From Halomonas sp. UBA3074 (GTDB taxonomy: Bacteria; Pseudomonadota; Gammaproteobacteria; Pseudomonadales; Halomonadaceae): a DNA stretch of 64,000 nucleotides. Shown here piece by piece: positions 58,255 to 64,000 of this stretch; position 1 is the stretch's first letter; the number at the start of each line of letters is the position of its first letter. The stretch covers positions 77,686 to 141,685 of the forward strand of contig NZ_DFBS01000032.1 in NCBI RefSeq assembly GCF_002366715.1. Direction: 5' to 3'. The position numbers and the translations under genes were made by a program. The notes below the pieces were generated by a model that made no database searches, was not told the origin of the DNA, and saw only the letters and a list, made by a program, of their open reading frames with translations.

Positions 58255-58939
58255 ACGCGCGCCGCGCCTGAGCATCGTCATCCCGGTGCTCAATGAAGCA
58301 CCGACGCTGGCAACCCATTTAATGGCGCTGCAAACGCTGCGTGCCCAGGGGGTCGAAGTGATCGTGGTGGATGGCGGGAGTGGCGATGACAGCGTGCGTC
58401 GTGCAAAGCCGCTGGCGGACCGTGTGCTCAGCAGCCCTCCCGGCCGAGGCGTGCAGATGAACCTAGGGGCTCAGCATGCCAGCGCCCCGGCCCTGCTGTT
58501 TTTACACGCGGATACTCACTTGCCGACAGGTGCCGCCGAACAGTTGCTCCACGCGCTTAACACCCACGACTGGGGCCGTTTCGATATCCTGCTCGCCGGT
58601 CACAGCCGCTGGCTCCCGTTAATCAGTAAAATGATCAACCAGCGCTCCCGGCTCACCGGCATCGCGACCGGCGATCAAGGCATTTTTGTGCGTGCCAGCA
58701 CGTTCCAGGCAATCGGTGGTTTTCCCGAGCAGCCGCTAATGGAGGATATCGAGCTCACCAAACGGCTCAAACGGGTATCGCCACCCGCCTGCCTGACGGC
58801 GAAAGTGATAAGCTCGGGAAGGCGCTGGGATCAGTTCGGTGCCTGGAAAACGATCCGCCTGATGTGGCGGCTGCGCTATCGCTACTGGCGCGGCGTCAGC
58901 GCCACCCAACTTGCCAAGGAGTATCGTGATGCCCGCTGA
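58241..58939 (+). CDS. TIGR04283-type glycosyltransferase (arsenosugar-associated family)
   Basis: A 232-residue GT2-type glycosyltransferase. It has LSIVIPVLNEAPTLATHL, VIVVDGGSGDDSV, SSPPGRGVQMNLGAQHA, LFLHADTHLP (DxD-like acids) and IATGDQGIFVRASTF, then PLMEDIELTKRLKRV. These are hallmarks of the TIGR04283 family, assigned to arsenosugar synthesis because of its neighbours in other genomes. The start is TTG at 58241 with GGGAGG seven bases upstream, overlapping the ATPase gene; an ATG at 58214 is the alternative. No arsenic methylase or radical-SAM arsenosugar enzyme occurs in this window. Confidence 0.85.
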   Translation: MRSVERAPRLSIVIPVLNEAPTLATHLMALQTLRAQGVEVIVVDGGSGDDSVRRAKPLADRVLSSPPGRGVQMNLGAQHASAPALLFLHADTHLPTGAAEQLLHALNTHDWGRFDILLAGHSRWLPLISKMINQRSRLTGIATGDQGIFVRASTFQAIGGFPEQPLMEDIELTKRLKRVSPPACLTAKVISSGRRWDQFGAWKTIRLMWRLRYRYWRGVSATQLAKEYRDAR

Positions 58940-59564
58940 AACGCTGGCCAACCGTCCAGTGCTGCCGCAGCTTCACTTGCTGGCCAAGGCCCCGCTAGCG
59001 GGGCAGGCGAAAACGCGCCTGGCCCCTTTGCTGGGCAATCAAGGCGCCGCCAACGCCCACGCGGAACTGCTGCGCCACTGTGTCGCCAATGCTTGCCAGG
59101 CGCTACCGGCCGACAACGTCACGCTATGGACAGCACTTGACCATGCGCACCCCTTATTCATCGAGCTTCACGAGCAGTTTGGCCTGACCTTAAAGCGCCA
59201 GCCCGATGGCGACTTGGGCGCCCGTGTACGTCACGCGTTGAACCATACGCCTGGGCCCGCCATGGTGATGGGCAGCGACTGCCCGAGTATTACTAGCGCA
59301 CTCATTACCGCTTGCGCGCAACAACTCACCCATCATGATGTGGTCATTCTACCTGCTGAGGATGGTGGCTACGGGTTGATCGGCGCCCAGCGCGACTATC
59401 CGGGCCTTTTTGAAAGCATTCCCTGGGGGAGCCATCAAGTGCTGAGCGCAACCCGTCAGCGTATCGAAGCGCTTGGCCTTCGCGCCGCTTATCCGGCCAC
59501 CATCTGGGATGTAGACCGGCCCGAAGATTGGCAACGCTGGAAAGAGGTAACCGCTGCGCTGTAA
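58929..59564 (+). CDS. TIGR04282-type glycosyltransferase (GT-A nucleotidyltransferase-like)
   Basis: A 211-residue protein with the GT-A fold: LHLLAKAPLAGQAKTRLAPLLG at the N-terminus, GARVRHALNH, MVMGSDCPSITSALI (metal site), VILPAEDGGYGLIGAQR and WDVDRPEDWQRW near the end. These match the TIGR04282 family, usually encoded next to TIGR04283. ATG 58929 has AAGGAG at seven bases and overlaps the preceding stop by 11 bases. The pair likely works in one pathway; its true sugar or nucleotide substrate is not established. Confidence 0.86.
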   Translation: MPAETLANRPVLPQLHLLAKAPLAGQAKTRLAPLLGNQGAANAHAELLRHCVANACQALPADNVTLWTALDHAHPLFIELHEQFGLTLKRQPDGDLGARVRHALNHTPGPAMVMGSDCPSITSALITACAQQLTHHDVVILPAEDGGYGLIGAQRDYPGLFESIPWGSHQVLSATRQRIEALGLRAAYPATIWDVDRPEDWQRWKEVTAAL

Positions 59565-59632
59565 GGAAACAGCACGACTACCCACTGAGTTAGCAACGTT
59601 CACTCTGTTTACCCCTGCCGCCGGAGCTTACC

Positions 59633-61771
59633 GTGACCCGACAACGTTTACTGATCGCAGCGCTACTTGTCATTGCCATTGGTGTGTTCTTTATCAGTGG
59701 TGCCCATCAGTGGTTCACGCTGGAGACCCTCAAGGCTTACCAAAGCGACTTTCAAGCCGCCTTCGAGCAGCACCCATGGCGAGTCGCAGGTATCTTTTTT
59801 GCCGTTTATGTCGCGATGACCGCCCTCTCCTTGCCGGGCGCCACGCTGTTAACGCTACTGGGCGGTGCGCTGTTCGGCCTTGGCTGGGGATTACTGATCA
59901 TTTCCTTTGCCAGTGCCATGGGGGCAACCCTGGCCTTTTTGCTCTCGCGGTTTCTCTTTCGCCAACCTATCGAAAAGCGCTTTCCGCGTCAGTTCGAAGC
60001 GGTGAATCGTGGCGTGGAGCGCGAGGGCGCCTTCTACCTGTTCATGCTGCGTTTGGTCCCGATGTTCCCATTTTTCATGATCAATCTGGTCATGGGGCTC
60101 ACGCGGATTAAAACCGTTACCTACTACTGGGTAAGCCAACTGGCCATGCTGCCCGGCACAGCGGTTTACGTGAACGCGGGCGGGCAGTTGGGGGAGCTGG
60201 AGAGTCTTGGGGGGATCGTGTCACCGGTGCTGTTAGCCTCGTTTGCCCTGCTGGCGGTGTTTCCCTGGATTGCCCGGCGCATCGTGCTGCTGGTGCAAAA
60301 GCGCAAGGCCTACCAAGGCTTTACCCGCCCCCACCGCTTTGACTACGACATTGTGGTCATCGGTGGTGGTTCGGCGGGGCTGGTCACTAGCTACATCGCA
60401 AGCGCGGTGAACGCCAACGTCGCCTTGGTGGAAAAACATAAAATGGGCGGCGACTGTTTGAATACCGGCTGCGTGCCTTCCAAGGCATTAATCCGCGCTG
60501 CTCGCGCCGCCCATGACATTCGGAATGCGCCTCGGTTCGGGGTAACGGCGGGAGAACCCACGATCGATTTTGCCCAAGTCATGGGCCACGTTCACCAAGC
60601 CATCAGCGACATCGAACCCCACGACAGCGTTGAGCGCTACCAAAGCCTGGGGGTTGAGGTCTACCAGGAGCACGCCACGCTTCTCTCTCCTTGGGAGATC
60701 CGGGTCGGCGATAAAACCCTGACCACGCGGCATGTGGTGCTAGCCACTGGTGCCCGGCCACGGATACCCCCCCTACCTGGGATTGAGGGGGCGCCGGTTT
60801 TAACCTCCGAAAACCTTTGGTCGTTGAGCAAGCTCCCTGGTCGGTTGGTGGTGTTGGGCGGCGGCGCGATTGGCTGTGAGCTGAGCCAGAGCTTTGCCCG
60901 CTTGGGTAGCCAGGTCACGCTGGTCGAAGGGATTGCCCAACTACTGGGACGCGAGGATGCAGAAGTCGGTGAACTGATCGAGCGCACGCTGACCCAGGAG
61001 GGAGTCACGGTCATGACCGACGCCAAGGCGCTGGAAGTGCTGAACGACGAGGCGGGCTATCAGTTGGTGGTGGAGCATCACGGCGAGCGCAGGCAGCTAG
61101 CCTTTGACTACCTGCTGGTCAGCGCGGGACGCCAGGCCAATGTCGAGGGTCTGGGGCTAGAGGCACTGGGGATCACGACCACCCAGGCAGGCACGCTGGA
61201 ACTGAATGAACGCCTGCAAACCCGACTACCCAATATCTGGGCCTGTGGTGATGTGGCCGGGCCTTACCAACTCACCCATGCCGCCGCCCACCAAGCGTGG
61301 CACGCAGCGGTCAATGCGCTGTTTGGTGAACTGAAAAGCTTCGCGGTGGATTACCGTTTCATGCCGGCAGTCACCTATGTGCAGCCGGAAGTAGCGCGGG
61401 TGGGGCTGAACGAAAAAGAGGCCACCGCTAAGGGTGTTGCGTTTGAGGTCACCCACTACGCCATGAGCGAAAGTGACCGTGCCATCGCCGAAGGGGCCAC
61501 TGAAGGCTTTATCAAAGTGCTTACCCTGCCCGGCAAGGATAAAATCCTGGGTGCGACCATCGTTGCCGAAAACGCTGGCGAATGGTTGGGCGAATTTACC
61601 ATCGCCATGAAACATGGGCTGGGGCTCAACAAACTGCTAGGCACCATTCATCCCTATCCCACGCTTGGCGAAGCGGCCAAAGCCACGGCGGGCGTATGGA
61701 AAAACGCTCACAAGCCTGAAAGAGTACTCGCGCTGTTAAAACGTTATTTCCACTGGCGCCGGGGGGAATAA
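59633..61771 (+). CDS. VTT-domain membrane protein fused to mercuric-reductase-like flavoprotein
   Basis: A 712-residue fusion. Residues 1-225 are a membrane VTT/TVP38 (DedA-like) domain with LSLPGATLLTLLGGALFGLGWG, FLFRQPIEKRFPRQF and RLVPMFPFFMINLVMG. Residues 235-712 are a class I pyridine nucleotide-disulfide oxidoreductase: FAD motif DIVVIGGGSAGLVTSYIAS, redox pair GGDCLNTGCVPSKALIRAARA, NAD motif VVLGGGAIGCELSQSFA, IWACGDVAGPYQLTHAA and the C-terminal IHPYPTLGEAAKATAG. It lacks the N-terminal HMA domain and C-terminal Cys pair of MerA. Start is GTG with GGAG. It ends the co-directional run from 53.6 kb. Confidence 0.9.
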   Translation: MTRQRLLIAALLVIAIGVFFISGAHQWFTLETLKAYQSDFQAAFEQHPWRVAGIFFAVYVAMTALSLPGATLLTLLGGALFGLGWGLLIISFASAMGATLAFLLSRFLFRQPIEKRFPRQFEAVNRGVEREGAFYLFMLRLVPMFPFFMINLVMGLTRIKTVTYYWVSQLAMLPGTAVYVNAGGQLGELESLGGIVSPVLLASFALLAVFPWIARRIVLLVQKRKAYQGFTRPHRFDYDIVVIGGGSAGLVTSYIASAVNANVALVEKHKMGGDCLNTGCVPSKALIRAARAAHDIRNAPRFGVTAGEPTIDFAQVMGHVHQAISDIEPHDSVERYQSLGVEVYQEHATLLSPWEIRVGDKTLTTRHVVLATGARPRIPPLPGIEGAPVLTSENLWSLSKLPGRLVVLGGGAIGCELSQSFARLGSQVTLVEGIAQLLGREDAEVGELIERTLTQEGVTVMTDAKALEVLNDEAGYQLVVEHHGERRQLAFDYLLVSAGRQANVEGLGLEALGITTTQAGTLELNERLQTRLPNIWACGDVAGPYQLTHAAAHQAWHAAVNALFGELKSFAVDYRFMPAVTYVQPEVARVGLNEKEATAKGVAFEVTHYAMSESDRAIAEGATEGFIKVLTLPGKDKILGATIVAENAGEWLGEFTIAMKHGLGLNKLLGTIHPYPTLGEAAKATAGVWKNAHKPERVLALLKRYFHWRRGE

Positions 61772-61802
61772 ACCGTTGGTTTTAAAATAAGCAGGCCCCA
61801 TA

Positions 61803-61826
61803 AAGCGCCTGACAAGGCGCTTCCTT
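61803..61826 (+). terminator. Hairpin after the flavoprotein gene
   Basis: AAGCGCC (61803-61809) and GGCGCTT (61816-61822) form a perfect 7-bp stem with a six-base loop, followed by CCTTCCTT. It begins 31 bases after the stop and is a moderate terminator. Confidence 0.6.
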
Positions 61827-61945
61827 CCTTGAATAGTCGCGCCACGTCTGTTTGTGTGATTAACTAAAATTCATTCCCTTCATTTCTTTATTAGCGAAAG
61901 CGTTACGCTGGACGCTAAAGCGTGGCACGTGAGGAGTCATTCAGG

Positions 61946-63346
61946 ATGAGTGGCACACTATCACCATCTCCATCAATACAAACGATTGATCAGCTGTGCC
62001 GTGAGTTGGCGCTAGTATGCGACGCATCCAGCCCTTCTGAGCTGTTTGAACGCCTGACGAAAACGCTTCACACGCTTACCCAGGGCCAACCGGTGGCGCT
62101 TTATCGGCGCTTACGCACAGGCAACTTGGGCCTTGCCTACTGCTATCCGCTGGAAAGCACCCTGGCCCCCTATCGTACTCTGCTCGCGATTGGTAGTTAT
62201 GATGAACTGGTCGCGTCAGAGCTACAGCATTATGAGCTAAAGGGTGAGCATGACGTGTGGGGGTATATCGGCCACCCTTCCATCGCCGATATCGCTCCCG
62301 CTCACTGGGTACAACTCCTGATTGATATCGCCTCCCAGCGTTTGCGCCTGCTGAAAGCAGAGCGCATGGCCACTCGCCAGTCGGGTTTGAAATCTCGCCG
62401 CAAACTGCTCTCTAGAGACATTAAGCGGCTTACTTCCATTGACGGCATTTTGCAGCATCACGGCACAGGCTGGTGTGAGATTTTTCAAGCAGACGGCATT
62501 GCGCTGGCGTATCAAGGCGACCTCCATTGCTTCGGTGAATGCCCATCCAAGCATCAGTTGTTTCATCAATTGCAGCAGTTAAATCAACACAGTGCCAGGG
62601 ACGAAATCGTTGAACTCAGCGGCAGTTGCCAAGGCGGCTTGGCAGCCCCGCTAAGCGTTGCGAATGCCTCTTTGGGGTGGTTACTGCTATTTCGCCAGCA
62701 GCCGCTATTGCCTGCCCTGCTCGTTGATCCCACCCTTCAGGACTCGCTGAGCTACTGGATGCCGCTGGAAGCCTCCATGATGGTAGAGTTGGCGGATGAT
62801 TTGGCCGTGGCCATTACGGCCCAAGAAGTCGTACTCCTGAATCGCCCTCTTACCAAAACCAATCAACGCCTTGAAGGGCTTGCCCATACCGACCCTTTGA
62901 CCCAGTGCTGGAACCGCTACTATACAGAGCTCGTCATTGAGGATTTGAGCCACTCAACCCTCCGCTTTGCCATGCTGATGTTTGATATCGATAATTTTAA
63001 ACATATCAACAACACCTATGGTCATGCAGTGGGCGATGCTATCTTGCGCGATATTGCCCACTTGGTGCAGCAAACCCTAGCACCCGATGACCACCTTGGC
63101 CGCTGGGGAGGTGAAGAGTTTATCGTTATCGCCAAAGGGCTTGACGAGGGCGCCAGCCTTAAACTTGCCAACCGTCTTTGCCTAAGCGTAGAGCAGCATA
63201 TCTTTGCCATCGACGAGCCAGTGACCATCAGTGTCGGACTGACGCTTGTACAGCCCGGCGACCAGCCCCGCCATTTATTTGAACGCGCTGACCAAGGCAT
63301 GACATTGGCCAAAATGGCGGGTAAAAACCAAGTCGTTATTTGCTAA
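61946..63346 (+). CDS. Diguanylate cyclase with N-terminal sensory region
   Basis: A 466-residue protein. The C-terminal GGDEF domain (about 315-466) has DPLTQCWNRYYTEL, MLMFDIDNFKHINNTYGHAVGD and the catalytic LGRWGGEEFIVIAKG. No RxxD inhibitory site is present five residues before it. The N-terminal 300 residues hold no recognised motif but have the look of two GAF-like regions. No transmembrane segment or signal peptide is seen. ATG 61946 was chosen with GGAG upstream; a longer GTG frame starts at 61922. Target and signal are unknown. Confidence 0.85.
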   Translation: MSGTLSPSPSIQTIDQLCRELALVCDASSPSELFERLTKTLHTLTQGQPVALYRRLRTGNLGLAYCYPLESTLAPYRTLLAIGSYDELVASELQHYELKGEHDVWGYIGHPSIADIAPAHWVQLLIDIASQRLRLLKAERMATRQSGLKSRRKLLSRDIKRLTSIDGILQHHGTGWCEIFQADGIALAYQGDLHCFGECPSKHQLFHQLQQLNQHSARDEIVELSGSCQGGLAAPLSVANASLGWLLLFRQQPLLPALLVDPTLQDSLSYWMPLEASMMVELADDLAVAITAQEVVLLNRPLTKTNQRLEGLAHTDPLTQCWNRYYTELVIEDLSHSTLRFAMLMFDIDNFKHINNTYGHAVGDAILRDIAHLVQQTLAPDDHLGRWGGEEFIVIAKGLDEGASLKLANRLCLSVEQHIFAIDEPVTISVGLTLVQPGDQPRHLFERADQGMTLAKMAGKNQVVIC

Positions 63347-63379
63347 TCCCTGGCAGCGTGTTTTTCATAGGCAATCCCC

Positions 63380-64000
63380 ATGCAGCAGCTATTACTCATT
63401 GGTGCGGGCCATGCCCACGCTTTTGTTCTCGAAGCCTTTGCCAAACGGCCCGATCCAAACATTGCGATTACCGTTGTGAGCGACGCTCGCTTTGCGGCGT
63501 ACTCCGGCAGCGTGCCGGCATGGCTGTCAGGGGAGTGCACGCTGCGGGAAACGCAAATGGATATCGACGCGCTGTGCCAGCGTGCGGGCGCTCGGTTTAT
63601 CGCCTCTCCAGCCGTGGCGCTCACTACCCTCAAGCGCCAAGTCACGCTGGCGGATGGCAGTGTTCTGCCGTTTGACGTGGCATCCCTCAACGTGGGCTCG
63701 ACCCTGCAACTGCCTCGAACGCTCACCACAGAAAACGATAATGAAGCCCTGCCCACGCTACTGGCCATGCGCCCACTTAGTTCGCTGCACCAGCGCTGGC
63801 AGGCCTTAAAAGAAGCGGTTGCCAAGCTCCCTCGAGGCACGCAGCAGAACGTCGTTAGCGTGGGCGGCGGTGCAGCGGGCTGCGAAACCCTGATGAGTGT
63901 ATTGGCGCAGTTGCGCCGCCAGCGCCCGGATATTGACTGGCAAGGCGCGCTGATTAGCGCCTCTACAACGCTGCTACCGGGCGCGGGTAGGTTGCCCCGC
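63380..64000 (+). CDS. SelD-associated FAD/NAD(P) oxidoreductase (TIGR03169 type), N-terminal part
   Basis: Partial gene running off the window; 207 residues are visible. The FAD motif is LLLIGAGHAHAFVLEAFAKRP, followed by ITVVSDARFAAYSGSVPAWLSG and, near residue 165, the second dinucleotide motif NVVSVGGGAAGCETLMSVLAQLRR. The GHAHAF and YSGMVPG-like wording is that of the TIGR03169 family, which is often fused to or next to selenide water dikinase (SelD). Whether a SelD domain follows lies outside the window. Start ATG follows the cyclase stop by 33 bases. Confidence 0.8.
   Translation, partial: MQQLLLIGAGHAHAFVLEAFAKRPDPNIAITVVSDARFAAYSGSVPAWLSGECTLRETQMDIDALCQRAGARFIASPAVALTTLKRQVTLADGSVLPFDVASLNVGSTLQLPRTLTTENDNEALPTLLAMRPLSSLHQRWQALKEAVAKLPRGTQQNVVSVGGGAAGCETLMSVLAQLRRQRPDIDWQGALISASTTLLPGAGRLPR

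Noticed and set aside
1..64000. IS elements, prophage genes, CRISPR arrays, rRNA and tRNA genes
   Set aside because: No transposase, integrase, regularly spaced repeats or RNA gene signatures were recognised when reading the sequence; a tRNA scan was not possible.

Overview
The window reads as chromosomal DNA of a gammaproteobacterium, most likely a member of the Halomonadaceae (Halomonas/Vreelandella group). The grounds are moderately GC-rich, densely packed genes, the classic gammaproteobacterial block hemF-tsaC-dprA-lysM facing def-fmt-rsmB followed by trkA-trkH, and genes such as aceK, opgGH, lptFG-pepA-holC-valS and an ethanolamine ammonia-lyase locus. No IS element, prophage, CRISPR array, rRNA or tRNA was recognised. 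The family assignment is inferred from gene content and order, not from a search.

Layout. 1-11.0 kb: translation, tRNA and DNA-uptake housekeeping (hemF partial, tsaC, dprA, lysM protein; def, fmt, rsmB), a dodecin, the Trk potassium system, and a TraB-family membrane protein. 11.0-14.6 kb: a tRNA aminocarboxypropyltransferase, a two-gene MNT/HEPN toxin-antitoxin pair, bioB with a BirA-like operator, then the broken first codons of bioF running into an apparently foreign LprI-like gene. 14.6-22.8 kb: aceK-cobB (two post-translational switches of acetate metabolism), a CIA30 protein, and the ethanolamine genes eutB-eutC-eat with a divergent AraC/EutR-like activator. 22.8-29.6 kb: osmoregulated periplasmic glucan synthesis (opgG-opgH) and a large GAF-GGDEF-EAL protein. 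29.6-30.7 kb: an AT-rich patch with one small XRE regulator. 30.7-34.4 kb: a methyltransferase, a PepSY membrane protein, a TIGR03643 protein, and a CobW-family metallochaperone behind a near-perfect Zur box. 34.5-39.5 kb (minus strand): recQ, an ETHE1-like metallohydrolase, a DUF1653 protein, tcdA and truC. 39.6-43.5 kb: sodC, cstA, the iron-storage pair bfr/bfd with Fur-like sites and two conspicuous leader hairpins, and an RDD protein. 43.5-53.4 kb: lptG-lptF, divergent pepA, ilvE, holC, an MFS transporter and valS. 53.6-61.8 kb: a compact co-directional set comprising an APH-like kinase, a YnjB/C/D-type ABC transporter, the TIGR04283 and TIGR04282 glycosyltransferase-like pair, and a VTT-domain protein fused to a mercuric-reductase-like flavoprotein. 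61.9-64.0 kb: a diguanylate cyclase and the start of a SelD-associated FAD oxidoreductase.

The most interesting points are the 53.6-61.8 kb cluster, which looks like one undescribed transport-and-modification pathway; the bioF truncation with a foreign gene next to it; the MNT/HEPN pair carrying the exact RX4HXY toxin motif; the bfd ribosome-binding site buried in a perfect hairpin beside a Fur-like box; and the Zur box before the CobW-family gene. All functions are read from motifs and family knowledge without database searches. Several starts were moved from the longest reading frame to a downstream codon with a better ribosome-binding site, as stated in each entry.
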